NCBI GenBank assembly: GCA_017473265.1
Contig: JAFULQ010000023.1
Location: forward strand, 44,271 to 108,270
Direction: 5' to 3'
Source of the DNA: Erysipelotrichaceae bacterium
Lineage (GTDB): Bacteria; Bacillota_I; Bacilli_A; Erysipelotrichales; Erysipelotrichaceae
DNA: 64,000 bases
In this document: one piece after another, positions 42,676-51,933 of the stretch
Position numbering within the stretch: the first letter of the stretch is position 1
Layout: every line of letters starts with the position of its first letter
The notes under the pieces: model-generated
The model's input: only the letters and a program-made list of their open reading frames with translations
Databases searched by the model: none
Told to the model about the DNA's origin: nothing
Program-made: the position numbers and the translations under genes

Positions 42676-44061
42676 CTAAAATCTAAAGTATAAGAATGGA
42701 TTGAAAGACGCATGTACTAAAGATGCAGTTATAAAGAAGAATAACCCCAATAACATCACGACTTCAATAACATCATATACTTTATGTATTTCTAAACGAT
42801 CTACCCATTGAGAAAGTGTTTGTTTTGGTAATGGTGTACAAGCAAATAACGCAATCACAAACAACACTAAATAACTTTGTACATAATAAAGCACTTCCGT
42901 TGTATATAGTGGAATGGACAACGAGAACATACCTTGTAATTGCGCAAACAACATCGATAAATCTTCTTGTCTAAAAATAACAAAACTAATTACCACTAAA
43001 AACTGTGTTGTTACCCAACCCAATATTGGATGCTTTTGTAAATATTTGCCATAGACAAATTTCTCCAACAACAATAATCCACCAAAATAACATCCCCAAA
43101 TCATATAGTTCCAGTTCGCACCATGCCAAAAACCAGTTAAAAACCAAACAACTAAAATATTACGAATATGTTTCGCAATAGATACACGATTACCACCTAA
43201 TGGAATATATACATAATCTCTAAACCAACCAGATAATGTCATATGCCATCTACGCCAAAACTCCGTTACACTTTTGGCAATAAATGGATAATTAAAGTTT
43301 TCTGGGAATTTAAATCCAAAGATAGAACCCAAACCAATCGCCATATCGCTATAACCAGCAAAATCAAAGAAAATTTGCATTGCATAGGCAATCGCTTGTA
43401 CCCAATACGACAATACACTCACTGGTAAACCTGTTAATACATCAACCAATTCACCAAGCATATTCGCCAATAATACTTTTTTACCTAAACCAATAATGAA
43501 ACGTTTTACACCATAACCAATTTGATCATAACTATGCGTACGTGTTTCCAACTCCACTGCTACATCACTATAACGAACAATCGGTCCAGCAACCAACTGT
43601 GGGAACAAACATACATACGTTGAATAATCCAACAAGGAATGTGCAACTTGCACCTTACCCATATATACATCCGCCACATAACTCATCGTTTGGAAGGTAA
43701 AGAAACTAATCCCAATTGGCATAACCACACGTAAATATGGTACATCCACAAAATTACGAGCAATATCCAAAAAGAATCCTGCATACTTGTAATACACCAA
43801 GAAACCAAATTCCACTAAGATAGCTAGTAATAACAACGCCTTACGATACTTCGGAAACTTTTCCATAAAAATACCAGCATAATAACTTACTATACAACTA
43901 ACCAATAGTAACCAAATAACCTTTGGCTCTCCATATGCATAGAACAATAAGCTCGCAATGAATAATACTACATTCTTCCCCTTATTTTTTGGAACAATAA
44001 AATATACAACTAATAATATTGCGAAAAAATAATACAAAAAGGAAATACTAGAAAATAGCAT
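42676..44061 (-). CDS. MBOAT-family O-acyltransferase (AlgI/DltB-like)
   Basis: A 461-aa multi-pass protein with the MBOAT hallmarks LFYAYGEP, FFTFQTMSYVADVYMGK, VAGPIVRYSDV, FFDFAGYSDMAIGLGSIFGFKFPENFNYPF, SVTEFWRRWHMTLSGWFRDYVYIPLGGNR and the catalytic GFWHGANWNYMIWG His. It would move an acyl group across the membrane onto an extracellular acceptor with the DHHW protein. The acceptor polymer is unknown. Confidence 0.93.
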   Translation of the reverse strand: MLFSSISFLYYFFAILLVVYFIVPKNKGKNVVLFIASLLFYAYGEPKVIWLLLVSCIVSYYAGIFMEKFPKYRKALLLLAILVEFGFLVYYKYAGFFLDIARNFVDVPYLRVVMPIGISFFTFQTMSYVADVYMGKVQVAHSLLDYSTYVCLFPQLVAGPIVRYSDVAVELETRTHSYDQIGYGVKRFIIGLGKKVLLANMLGELVDVLTGLPVSVLSYWVQAIAYAMQIFFDFAGYSDMAIGLGSIFGFKFPENFNYPFIAKSVTEFWRRWHMTLSGWFRDYVYIPLGGNRVSIAKHIRNILVVWFLTGFWHGANWNYMIWGCYFGGLLLLEKFVYGKYLQKHPILGWVTTQFLVVISFVIFRQEDLSMLFAQLQGMFSLSIPLYTTEVLYYVQSYLVLFVIALFACTPLPKQTLSQWVDRLEIHKVYDVIEVVMLLGLFFFITASLVHASFNPFLYFRF

Positions 44062-44080
44062 ACATATCCTCCTTAAGAAA

Positions 44081-44104
44081 AAATCTTCGCTAAAGCGAAG
44101 ATTT
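44081..44104 (-). terminator. Intrinsic terminator of the DUF4358-type lipoprotein gene
   Basis: AAATCTTCGCT and the complementary GCGAAGATTT form a stem on the minus strand, followed by TTTTTT-type T run. Confidence 0.85.
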
Positions 44105-44106
44105 AA

Positions 44107-44601
44107 CTATTTCAAATTTTTGAAATTTTCATGGATTGTTTGTGCATGATTGTTTTCCATAATTAATACAATCAAATCACCACGGTTATCCACGATTACG
44201 TTCTTTTCATCATCAACGCCTACACAAATCCACTTTCTTGGATTTACATTGTCTTTAATTGCTTTTTTAGCAGCTTCAACATCAGCGCCTTCTTCCATAC
44301 GAACTAATAATACTGTATGAGCAATTGAACCCATCATTGGTTCGCTAACGTAAGCTTCTTTAACACCTTCTAATACGAAACCTTCTTGAGCACCAATGAT
44401 CCAAGCAAAAGTTTCATCATCAGAAATTTCCATTTGACCTAACATAGGTAAATTTTCTTCACCGATACCAGCATATAATTCTGTCATTAATGTTGGTAAA
44501 TCACCATCTACATTTCCACCAGCATTGTTAGAGTTTCCTCCACAAGCAGCTAATGAAACAACCATAAATACTAATAATAAACCAAGTAATAATTTCTTCA
44601 T
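44107..44601 (-). CDS. DUF4358-like lipoprotein
   Basis: A 164-aa lipoprotein: signal peptide with lipobox LAAC, then a mature domain with the DUF4358 pattern (LPTLMTELYAGIGEENLPMLGQMEI, EAYVSEPMMGSIAHTVLLVRMEEGADVEAAKKAIKDNVNPRKWICVGV). DUF4358 lipoproteins frequently stand beside MBOAT/DHHW genes, as here. It has its own terminator, so cotranscription is not certain. The start at 44601 gives AAGGAGA 6 bp upstream. Confidence 0.8.
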   Translation of the reverse strand: MKKLLLGLLLVFMVVSLAACGGNSNNAGGNVDGDLPTLMTELYAGIGEENLPMLGQMEISDDETFAWIIGAQEGFVLEGVKEAYVSEPMMGSIAHTVLLVRMEEGADVEAAKKAIKDNVNPRKWICVGVDDEKNVIVDNRGDLIVLIMENNHAQTIHENFKNLK

Positions 44602-44653
44602 TTCCATTCTCCTTCTCGTAAATAGTATCATATATTTCTATAAAAATATACAA

Positions 44654-45274
44654 TTACTTTTTGACAGTTACTCCCAATAAATTGGCTAAACTCACTGCCT
44701 GTTGTTCACTAATGATACTTCCCTTAATACTATCCACATCCATACGAATATTGGATAAATCACAAGTAGAAATATCTACATTTGCCAAAGACACTTTATA
44801 CCAATCCGCATCCAATAAATTACATTCCTCTAATACCCAATCTTTTTGTGAAAGATTGTATAAACGAGAGTCTTGCAAATCACAAGAAAGCATCGATACC
44901 GTCTTCAAATTTGAATCAACCATATTAAGATAACATAACTGACAGTCTTTGAAAAGTACATCTTGCAATAAACTATCAGAAATATCCCAACCCAATAATT
45001 TACAATCTCTAAACTCACAACGAATCATCGAACCCGAACTCATTTGTAAATTACTTAAGTTACAATGTTCAAAGACACAATCTAAAAACTCATCTTGTTC
45101 AATTTGGCAAAAACTAAAATCCACATGATCAAAACGACATCCATCCCATCTACGTTCATTCACCATACAAGGTTCCATAACCATAGATACAATTTCCTTA
45201 TTCACTAAATTATCATCTAGCGAATCATTCTTTGACCACATATCCAATTGTTTAACTAACTTTGGTTTTTTCAT
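44654..45274 (-). CDS. Pentapeptide-repeat-like protein
   Basis: A 206-aa protein with many A(D/N)LxX-type pentapeptide repeats, such as DHVDFSFCQIE, FEHCNLSNLQ, LLGWDISDSLLQ and ANVDISTCDLSNIRMD, which predict a right-handed beta-helix (about 45-190). Such proteins may mimic DNA or bind gyrase; the target is unknown. Its ATG overlaps the VanZ gene stop by 4 bp, so they are coupled. Confidence 0.78.
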   Translation of the reverse strand: MKKPKLVKQLDMWSKNDSLDDNLVNKEIVSMVMEPCMVNERRWDGCRFDHVDFSFCQIEQDEFLDCVFEHCNLSNLQMSSGSMIRCEFRDCKLLGWDISDSLLQDVLFKDCQLCYLNMVDSNLKTVSMLSCDLQDSRLYNLSQKDWVLEECNLLDADWYKVSLANVDISTCDLSNIRMDVDSIKGSIISEQQAVSLANLLGVTVKK

Positions 45275-45966
45275 ACCTTTTCTCCCATCAACCATTTCAT
45301 AAATCTTTGTAAAAACGGTAGTTTCAATACAATAAACATCATACACGCACCTACTAAGTTTAAGAAAATATCATCCACATCAAAATAGCCACGCATCGTA
45401 ATTGCTTGTGTAATTTCAATCATCAGTATCATTACTAATACAATACTCACAAACTTGCCAAATCTTGCATATTTTTTGTTTAAGATAGGTAAAAAGAAAC
45501 CCATAGGCATCATAATCACTACATTACCACCCATATTCATAATAAATTGTTCAAGTGTAATCACTTCATTTTGATACCCATTCCAATATAGTTGAATCAT
45601 ATATAAAGGCTTAAAATTCGCAGTTTCTTTAATATATTCTCTAATATTATGAAAATTCATAGTTAACGAAGTATTTCTACCCAATACTGGATCCAACAAT
45701 GTTAACTGTACAATCGTAAATACATAAAGAATAAATATAATCAAAAACGTCCCATAGAACCAAAATCTACGAACTTTACATCTAGAATCCTTCACCAATA
45801 CATAAGACCCTACATACAACAATATACTCATACAAGACACATAAAACATTCTAGCCCATACACTCATATATTGTTCCGTTGAAATGTCCACTTGTACATA
45901 ATGAATACAAATTAATACAAATAACGCATAGCATACACATGCATATAAAAACTTTTTCGTAGACAT
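45271..45966 (-). CDS. VanZ-like membrane protein
   Basis: A 231-aa protein with five to six helices. The VanZ segments are FHNIREYIKE, GGNVVIMMPMGFFLPIL and ITQAITMRGYFDVDDIFLNLVGACM. VanZ gives teicoplanin resistance in enterococci, but stand-alone VanZ proteins are common and unproven. The GTGATG start at 45966 lacks a strong ribosome site. It is the first gene of the pair. Confidence 0.8.
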   Translation of the reverse strand: MSTKKFLYACVCYALFVLICIHYVQVDISTEQYMSVWARMFYVSCMSILLYVGSYVLVKDSRCKVRRFWFYGTFLIIFILYVFTIVQLTLLDPVLGRNTSLTMNFHNIREYIKETANFKPLYMIQLYWNGYQNEVITLEQFIMNMGGNVVIMMPMGFFLPILNKKYARFGKFVSIVLVMILMIEITQAITMRGYFDVDDIFLNLVGACMMFIVLKLPFLQRFMKWLMGEKV

Positions 45967-46024
45967 CACCAACTTTCAGGCGTTTATAATATCATATATA
46001 CCATAATATCTCAAGACACAAAAA

Positions 46025-46044
46025 AAGCCTTGTTACCAAGGCTT
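46025..46044 (-). terminator. Intrinsic terminator of tRNA-Glu
   Basis: AAGCCTTG and CAAGGCTT pair with a GTAA loop, followed by TTTTTT on the minus strand. Confidence 0.88.
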
Positions 46045-46056
46045 GCACATTCAAAA

Positions 46057-46133
46057 TGGTGACTCGTACGGGATTCGAACCCGTGAATGACGCCGTGAAA
46101 GGGCGCTGTGTTAAGCCGCTTCACCAACGAGCC
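46057..46133 (-). tRNA. tRNA-Glu (anticodon TTC)
   Basis: A 77-nt cloverleaf: acceptor GGCTCGT with ACGAGTC (one G-T), anticodon arm GCGCC/GGCGT with loop CTTTCAC (TTC), T-loop TTCGAAT, CCA encoded. Confidence 0.97.
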
Positions 46134-46180
46134 ATATATGTGAATCGAGAAGTGAATGTTATCTTCCCGAGCGCTTATTA

Positions 46181-46209
46181 AATATACCACAAGCAATTTC
46201 TTGTGTCAA
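46181..46209 (-). promoter_or_regulatory. Promoter of tRNA-Glu
   Basis: On the minus strand a consensus TTGACA and TATATT are separated by 17 bp, 47 bp upstream of the tRNA. Confidence 0.75.
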
Positions 46210-46274
46210 CAACTTTTTTAAAAATTTTTTTCAAAATTTTTAAAGTTTTTAATTAAGCACTATTCACAAAATAA

Positions 46275-46299
46275 AACGAACCAATTTGATTGATTCGTT
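46275..46299 (-). terminator. Intrinsic terminator of tRNA-Asn
   Basis: AACGAATCAAT and ATTGGTTCGTT pair (one G-T) on the minus strand, followed by TTTATTTTG. Confidence 0.75.
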
Positions 46300-46310
46300 A
46301 TTTAACAAAA

Positions 46311-46386
46311 TGGCGCCTGAACATGGACTCGAACCAAGGACCCACTGGTTAACAGCCAGTTGCTCTACCGACTGAGCTATTCAGGC
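46311..46386 (-). tRNA. tRNA-Asn (anticodon GTT)
   Basis: A 76-nt cloverleaf: acceptor GCCTGAA with TTCAGGC, anticodon loop CTGTTAA (GTT), T-loop TTCGAGT, discriminator G and encoded CCA. It is the tRNA presumably sensed by the asnS T-box. Confidence 0.96.
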
Positions 46387-46397
46387 ACTGCTCAATT

Positions 46398-46426
46398 ATA
46401 ATACCAAAGCACATCCACATTGTCAA
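46398..46426 (-). promoter_or_regulatory. Promoter of tRNA-Asn
   Basis: On the minus strand TTGACA and TATTAT are separated by 17 bp, ending 12 bp before the tRNA. Confidence 0.75.
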
Positions 46427-46445
46427 CACATTTTTCAAACATTTT

Positions 46446-47819
46446 TTAATTTTCTATTACATTTTCTTCTGCTAAGTTATTTAACCAAGTTTCCTTACGA
46501 ACCAATCTATAAGAAATAACTAACTTTACAATATCCGTACATTGCCCAACAATATATAAAACAAAAATATTTGCACTAGTAAAATATGCAATTGCCGCAA
46601 CTAATGGAATATTTGCTGTCCACATATACATACTATCCATAAGTAACGTTTTCTTTGTTTCTCCACCAGCACGCAAAATGAAATAACATTGGCAATTCGC
46701 CATATAAATCCAGAACAATAAACTCATAATACGTAAGAACGTAGATGCTAATTCTTTTGTTTCTAAAGACACACTATAGAAATGTGGAACAATAAAACTA
46801 GATCCAAACATAAATACTGCAAATACAAGTGCTAATTTAATACTAAATCCAATCAAATAATAACCATTTTTTCTAGCTTCATCAATTTTTCCTGCACCTA
46901 AACGATGAGAAATCATTACCGTAGTCGCTACAGCCATACCACCAAATAGTGTAAAGAAGATATCACTCGTTGTACTTGCAATGGAATAACCACTCAATAC
47001 ATGAGATCCACGTGTCGCATACAATTTAAACAATGTCGCATTTCCAGATGCCCACATAACTTCATTTAATACTAAAGGCAATGCTTTTACTGTAATACGC
47101 TTAATCAATGCACCGTCAATCGCGAACAATTGATGAATCTTTGTTGAGAATGGCATATGATTCAATACCATAGATACCATATACAACACCATTTCAAATA
47201 CACGAGCCACAATTGTACCATAAGCAGCCCCAACAATACCCATTGCTGGTAATCCAAAGGCACCAAACATAAAGATATAGTTAAATGTCGCATTAGTAAA
47301 AATAGCTACTACACTAATCGCAAATGGAATCTTTGTTTTCCCTAAAGCACGATATGCATTTGAAATCGCTAAAGAAATACCCAATGGTACAAACGAAATC
47401 ACTACATTCTTTAAATACAATGCTCCAGCTTCTACTGTCGCAACATCATCAGTAAAAAAACTTAAAATCGCATCAGGAAAACAATATCCCAACACCATAA
47501 TCGGTAACAACAATACAAATATAGACGTTAACATATAACGGAAACTTTGTTTCATATGTTTTTCATCATTCGCACCAAAGAATTGGGCCAAGAAAATACT
47601 AGCTGTCGCCATAAGTCCCATCATACCGAAGTTCGCAATCATATAATAACGATTGGCTGCCGCAACACCACTTAGTGCCACATCCCCAAGTTGACCAACC
47701 ATAACATTGTCTACCAAGTTTACACAACTAGTGATAACTTGTTGTAACATCATTGGCACCGCCACCGCTAGTGCTTCTCTTTCAAATTCTTTAGGACCAA
47801 AAAACTTTTTCAAATCCAT
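46446..47819 (-). CDS. MATE-family efflux transporter
   Basis: A 457-aa MATE transporter with about 12 hydrophobic helices. The N-terminal half contains AVAVPMMLQQVITSCVNLVDNVMVGQLGDVALSGVA, and the second half begins ...VTVKALPLVLNEVMWASGNATLF, which repeats that pattern. The signature of MATE exporters (Na+- or H+-coupled drug or metabolite export) is clear. The start at 47819 follows the GGTGGTG site. Confidence 0.92.
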   Translation of the reverse strand: MDLKKFFGPKEFEREALAVAVPMMLQQVITSCVNLVDNVMVGQLGDVALSGVAAANRYYMIANFGMMGLMATASIFLAQFFGANDEKHMKQSFRYMLTSIFVLLLPIMVLGYCFPDAILSFFTDDVATVEAGALYLKNVVISFVPLGISLAISNAYRALGKTKIPFAISVVAIFTNATFNYIFMFGAFGLPAMGIVGAAYGTIVARVFEMVLYMVSMVLNHMPFSTKIHQLFAIDGALIKRITVKALPLVLNEVMWASGNATLFKLYATRGSHVLSGYSIASTTSDIFFTLFGGMAVATTVMISHRLGAGKIDEARKNGYYLIGFSIKLALVFAVFMFGSSFIVPHFYSVSLETKELASTFLRIMSLLFWIYMANCQCYFILRAGGETKKTLLMDSMYMWTANIPLVAAIAYFTSANIFVLYIVGQCTDIVKLVISYRLVRKETWLNNLAEENVIEN

Positions 47820-47840
47820 AATCACACCACCTTATAAAAA

Positions 47841-47859
47841 AAGACAAATAAATTGTCTT
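47841..47859 (-). terminator. Intrinsic terminator of the small multidrug export-like gene
   Basis: AAGACAA and TTGTCTT form a short stem on the minus strand, followed by TTTTTT. Confidence 0.75.
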
Positions 47860-48358
47860 ATAAAATAAAATCTAATAAACCATAGGACAATACTGTCATA
47901 ATAAATCCAGCGACCAATACACCGGCAAATACTGACAACATCGCCTTTTTCACATCCATCTCCAACAACGCAGCTACTAAAGAACCTGTCCAAGCACCAG
48001 TCCCTGGTAAAGGAATTGCCACAAACAGCATCAATCCAAACACTTCGTATTTTGTAACTTCACTAGACTTAGATTGACCTCTAGCTTCAATCCAATCCAC
48101 TAATTTTACAAAGATTCCATGTTTTCTCATAAACGCTAATACTTTTTTAATAAAAAATAAAATAAATGGAACAGGGATTACATTCGCAATAATCGCTACC
48201 ACTAAATTTCTTAACCAAGGCAATCCTAATAGATAACCTGCAATAATGCCTCCACGTAATTCAATTGTTGGAATCAATGAAATAATAAACACAATAAGTT
48301 CTTTCATTTGAATGCCTGATAATAATTCTAATAATGTATGTACCATTTGTTCAGCCAT
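47858..48358 (-). CDS. Small multi-drug export protein-like membrane protein (COG2426)
   Basis: A 166-aa membrane protein with the family blocks FIISLIPTIELRGGIIAGYLLGLPW, ANVIPVPFILFFIKKVLAFMRKHG and FVAIPLPGTGAWTGSLVAALL. The start at 48358 has GGAGG 8 bp upstream. Despite the family name (Sm_multidrug_ex), transport function is weakly supported. It is followed by a terminator and stands 40 bp upstream of the MATE gene. Confidence 0.82.
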   Translation of the reverse strand: MAEQMVHTLLELLSGIQMKELIVFIISLIPTIELRGGIIAGYLLGLPWLRNLVVAIIANVIPVPFILFFIKKVLAFMRKHGIFVKLVDWIEARGQSKSSEVTKYEVFGLMLFVAIPLPGTGAWTGSLVAALLEMDVKKAMLSVFAGVLVAGFIMTVLSYGLLDFIL

Positions 48359-48486
48359 TTTCATATCCTCCTTCAAAATAACGTTTATACTTTATCATTT
48401 TTTATCTCTTCTTTCAATGTATTGGAAAACTTTTCCTAGAATAGCTAGACACATTTATCTCAAACTAGAATTACGGAGGTGTAATG

Positions 48487-48648
48487 ATGGAAAATAAACA
48501 ATTTCGCCCTGGTGAAAACTGTCCTAAAACTGGTAAATATACCGAGTATTCTTCAAAAGGAAAAATTATCTTAGAAGATATTGATGTTGAAGAAGGACAC
48601 CGTTTTCCTCCAGCTAGAGAAAAAGGTTCATATTACGTAGAAGAATAA
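48487..48648 (+). CDS. YjzC-like small protein
   Basis: A 53-aa protein starting MENKQFRPGENCPKTGKYTE, with FPPAREKGSYYVEE at the end. The RPGxxCPxTGxY and FPPxxEKG pattern matches the small YjzC family of unknown function. The ATG at 48487 follows GGAGG by 7 bp; an ATG three bases earlier is closer to the site. It is divergent from the export-like gene. Confidence 0.8.
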   Translation: MENKQFRPGENCPKTGKYTEYSSKGKIILEDIDVEEGHRFPPAREKGSYYVEE

Positions 48649-48655
48649 ATAAAAC

Positions 48656-48675
48656 AGGGACGATTATTCGTCCCT
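48656..48675. terminator. Terminator between YjzC-like and downstream convergent genes
   Basis: AGGGACGA and TCGTCCCT form a perfect 8-bp stem; T-rich flanks lie on both strands. Confidence 0.75.
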
Positions 48676-48942
48676 TATTTGCGTCAATTGTTGTTCATAG
48701 TTTTCAATTTCTATTAACAATGTCTCAATCATTTGAAATAACTGTATGACATATTCATCCTCAACTACTTTTTTAGAACTATACAAATATTCCCCTAATC
48801 TTTCATATTCCAAAACTACTTCTTCTTTTCTCTGTTTCATCAAACTATTTATTTCCGATATACTTGCTAATCGTTTTACTTCATTTCGTATTCCTTTTGT
48901 AATTCCTTTACATACACCAATTATAATCACAAGAAAACGCAT
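48664..48942 (-). CDS. Small hypothetical protein with hydrophobic N-terminus
   Basis: A 92-aa protein, MRFLVIIIGVCKGITKG..., whose hydrophobic start might be a weak membrane anchor, followed by a charged helical part (EVVLEYERLGEYLYSSKKVVEDEYVIQLFQMIETLLIEIENY). GGAG lies 9 bp before the ATG at 48942. No family recognised. Confidence 0.5.
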   Translation of the reverse strand: MRFLVIIIGVCKGITKGIRNEVKRLASISEINSLMKQRKEEVVLEYERLGEYLYSSKKVVEDEYVIQLFQMIETLLIEIENYEQQLTQIRDE

Positions 48943-48982
48943 CGTACCACTCTCCATTACAGTATACGATGCGCTATTTTCA

Positions 48983-49759
48983 TTATTCCAAATAGAAATC
49001 TTTTATTTCCTTTAACACAGTTTCATCAATGCCATATTCTTCACGATAATAATCACTCTTAGTTGGATATTTCTTCAAAATAGCATCAAAAGCAACTTCA
49101 AGATACATTTCTTGTACCCCAACCGTTTTCCATACAACATCAATCAATTCAGGATCAGTAATATTTTTAAGTTTTAATTGGCCTTCTACATATCCATCTC
49201 CACCAATGAATTGGTTAGACATCATATAATGTTCCATTAAATCTTTCCAACTTACTCCTAATACATCCATAATTAGAGCTGCCATAAGTCCTGTACGATC
49301 TTTTCCACCTGCACAATGGAATACGATTGGATATTTATGCTCTTTCATAAGATTGAATACTTGCTTAAATGCTTCATTATCAAATGGCATAATGGTATAT
49401 GCTTCTTTTAAGAAAGCATTTGAAGCAACAATCTCTTCTTTGGTCATCCAGTTTTGTAATAAGTCAAAGAAATTTAATGTTTGACTTTGGGTATATTCAT
49501 TTTCTACTAAAGCTGGAATCGTATAGTGACATACTCCTTCAGGTAAAATATCTGGACGATTCACAAATTCATGACTTTCTCTAAAATCAACTACATATTG
49601 AATTTGTAATTCTTTTAATATCTCAATATCCTCTTGTGTACAACGATTAAAACCTGCAGATCTATATAATAAACCTTCTTTAATCTTTCTACCATCTTGG
49701 GTTACATAGCCACCAAGACCTCTAAAATTCTTTACATGTGGCAACTTTATTACATTCAT
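48983..49759 (-). CDS. Tyrosine-type protein phosphatase (CX5R)
   Basis: A 258-aa protein with the phosphatase signature VFHCAGGKDRTG; the nucleophile is Cys149 and Arg155 binds phosphate (HCX5R). It also has the N-terminal NFRGLGGYVT and VVDFRE blocks of the Tyr/Ser phosphatase family (Y_phosphatase3). Substrates could be phosphotyrosine or phosphoinositides; unknown. It stands alone with AGGAG upstream. Confidence 0.88.
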   Translation of the reverse strand: MNVIKLPHVKNFRGLGGYVTQDGRKIKEGLLYRSAGFNRCTQEDIEILKELQIQYVVDFRESHEFVNRPDILPEGVCHYTIPALVENEYTQSQTLNFFDLLQNWMTKEEIVASNAFLKEAYTIMPFDNEAFKQVFNLMKEHKYPIVFHCAGGKDRTGLMAALIMDVLGVSWKDLMEHYMMSNQFIGGDGYVEGQLKLKNITDPELIDVVWKTVGVQEMYLEVAFDAILKKYPTKSDYYREEYGIDETVLKEIKDFYLE

Positions 49760-49815
49760 AAAAAATTCTCCTAACTACCTTAATAGTTTAGTCAAATCCA
49801 CCCTAAATGTAAAGA

Positions 49816-50406
49816 TTAACGTAATGCTTTATTTAACCATTCTTCCATATTACTTTCGATAACTCTAGCTGGAATACCAACTACCGTTGTATATGGTAAA
49901 ACATCTTTAGTTACTACACTACCTGCACCAATAATTGCACCCTTACCCACAACTACTCCACTTAATACTGTCGCATTCGCCCCAATCAATACATCATCCT
50001 CAATCGTAACACCAACCTCTTCAACAGGTTCCAAACAACCCGCAATCACCGCATTAGCACCAATATGACACCTTTTACCAATACAAGCTCCAGAACCAAT
50101 TACCGCCCCCATATCAATCATTGTATCTTCATCTATACTTACTCCAATATTGACAATACATCCCATCATCAAAACACATCGCTTACCAATAAAGGTTTCC
50201 TCACGCACATAACAACCAGGTTCCACTCTTACACTTTCATCAAAATACTGCATCATGTTTATTTTCGAATTTTGATAACATAGTTCGACATATGCATTTG
50301 CTAAAGTAGAATCATAATCATTTTTTAGTATTACCCGTTCACCATCATACACTTTCCATAACGACTTTTTATTTCTAGTTATAAATAACGATTGCCATTC
50401 TTTCAT
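49816..50406 (-). CDS. dapH: Tetrahydrodipicolinate N-acetyltransferase-like protein (DapH)
   Basis: A 196-aa left-handed beta-helix acyltransferase. The repeats culminate in IGANAVIAGCLEP, VTIEDDVLIGANATVLSGVVVGKGAIIGAGSVVTKDVLPYTTVVGIPAR, very close to the DapH C-terminus. It would acetylate tetrahydrodipicolinate in the acetylase route to lysine/meso-DAP. It is shorter than typical DapH (about 230-240 aa) at the N-terminus. GGAGG precedes the ATG. It faces an M20 deacetylase, its likely pathway partner. Confidence 0.82.
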   Translation of the reverse strand: MKEWQSLFITRNKKSLWKVYDGERVILKNDYDSTLANAYVELCYQNSKINMMQYFDESVRVEPGCYVREETFIGKRCVLMMGCIVNIGVSIDEDTMIDMGAVIGSGACIGKRCHIGANAVIAGCLEPVEEVGVTIEDDVLIGANATVLSGVVVGKGAIIGAGSVVTKDVLPYTTVVGIPARVIESNMEEWLNKALR

Positions 50407-50451
50407 AGTTATCCTCCTATCCGTTCAATGTATTCAGAAAGGAATCCACCT

Positions 50452-51504
50452 ATGCAAAAAACACTAACCTATCATTACCAAAATCTACACCAAATTCCAG
50501 AACTAGATAACCAACTTCCTAAAACCCAAGAATATATATTGTCACATTTACCAAATTGCGAAATAACCATCATTGAAAATGGTGGAATATTAGCTTATTA
50601 TCACAAAAACCAAGAAACAACCATAGCTTTACGCTGTGAAATGGACGCTCTTCCCATACTAGAACAAACCAATCTCTCCTATCAATCTACAAATACAAAT
50701 TGTATGCACGCCTGTGCACATGATGCTCATATGGCAATTCTTTTAACCCTTGCACAAAACGTATCTTTTATCCAAACAACTTCAAACATTTTATTCATCT
50801 TTGAATATGCTGAAGAAACCTATGGAGGTGCAAAATACATTATTCAACATCCCAAATACCAAGAATATAATATTCATTCTATCTATGGATTACACATATG
50901 GCCCAAGCTACCAAAGAAAATAATAACTAGTGAATACCTAATGGCCACATCTTGCGAAGTAATCATTACCATTCATGGTACATCTTCACATATTGCAGAT
51001 ATTGATAATCAAATGGACGCCAATGAAATCGCAAGTCAATTTCTACAACAAGCTTCCCTCCAACAAAAACACTTTATCATTCGTTTTGGCATTATAAAAG
51101 GAGGCAATGCCCCCAATATCATTTCTAATCAAACGATCATACACGGTTCCATACGAGCTTTAACCATAGAACACCTAGAATTTGCGAAAAAATATTTATG
51201 GCAACTTTCCACCCTGTATATGATGCGCCATTCAAATATAATTGAAATGAACTTTACAGAAGGCTATCCACCACTCATTAACACATTAGAACTTATACCA
51301 ACAAATATAGACATACAATCATTATCCTATTTCACAACTGAAAGCTTTGGATACTATCTACAAAATAAAAAAGGACTATATGTATTACTTGGAACTGCAC
51401 AAGATATTCCTTTGCATTCCCCACAATTCATAGTCCCTTTAGATATTCTTTCTATTGGTTATCAATACTTTTTACAACATATTACGGCTGAGGTTGCCCG
51501 GTAA
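50452..51504 (+). CDS. M20D amidohydrolase (N-acetyl-diaminopimelate deacetylase-like)
   Basis: A 350-aa M20D peptidase. Zinc motifs: ALRCEMDALPI, then NCMHACAHDAHMAILL (with AHDAH, where relatives have GHDAH), EYAEETYGGAKYII (catalytic Glu pair), and the HIW region. Being divergent from dapH, it probably deacetylates N-acetyl-DAP. C-terminal His is in LHSP. The start at 50452 has AAAGGA 8 bp upstream; upstream sequence overlaps dapH. The G-to-A change in the HDAH motif is minor. Confidence 0.78.
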   Translation: MQKTLTYHYQNLHQIPELDNQLPKTQEYILSHLPNCEITIIENGGILAYYHKNQETTIALRCEMDALPILEQTNLSYQSTNTNCMHACAHDAHMAILLTLAQNVSFIQTTSNILFIFEYAEETYGGAKYIIQHPKYQEYNIHSIYGLHIWPKLPKKIITSEYLMATSCEVIITIHGTSSHIADIDNQMDANEIASQFLQQASLQQKHFIIRFGIIKGGNAPNIISNQTIIHGSIRALTIEHLEFAKKYLWQLSTLYMMRHSNIIEMNFTEGYPPLINTLELIPTNIDIQSLSYFTTESFGYYLQNKKGLYVLLGTAQDIPLHSPQFIVPLDILSIGYQYFLQHITAEVAR

Positions 51505-51922
51505 TATACCAATAATACGTTTCTTTAAATTCTGGATGATTATAACCACCCAAACTTTCATACAACTTACGAGCAGGCGCAAAACTAGTTCCCGTCAACA
51601 AGAACACATAATGTAATTGTTCTTGTTTCGCATACTCCAACATATGCGTAACTAATTTTCTAGCAATCCCTTGTCTACGATACTCTTCCAACACAAATAA
51701 ATGATAGATTTGTAAAATATCACTACCATTATCCATTCTAGGCAAACGATACGCTAAACAATAGCCAACAGCTTTACCTTGATCCATACAAACATAAGTA
51801 ATCGTTGCAGGATGTTGAATAAAAGCTAATGCCTTTTCTTCATCAATTTGTTGATGTCTAAACACTTCAACAATCGATTGTAAACACTCTACATTTTGTT
51901 CATGAATTTCAATATATTCCAT
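51482..51922 (-). CDS. GNAT-family N-acetyltransferase
   Basis: A 146-aa GNAT enzyme with the acetyl-CoA loop YRRQGIARKLVTHMLEYA and IYHLFVLEEYR. It ends in ESLGGYNHPEFKETYYWYI. Substrate unknown. The start at 51922 follows AAAGGAAG. Its 3' end overlaps the convergent M20D gene by 23 bp. Confidence 0.85.
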   Translation of the reverse strand: MEYIEIHEQNVECLQSIVEVFRHQQIDEEKALAFIQHPATITYVCMDQGKAVGYCLAYRLPRMDNGSDILQIYHLFVLEEYRRQGIARKLVTHMLEYAKQEQLHYVFLLTGTSFAPARKLYESLGGYNHPEFKETYYWYITGQPQP

Positions 51923-51933
51923 AAGCTTCCTTT

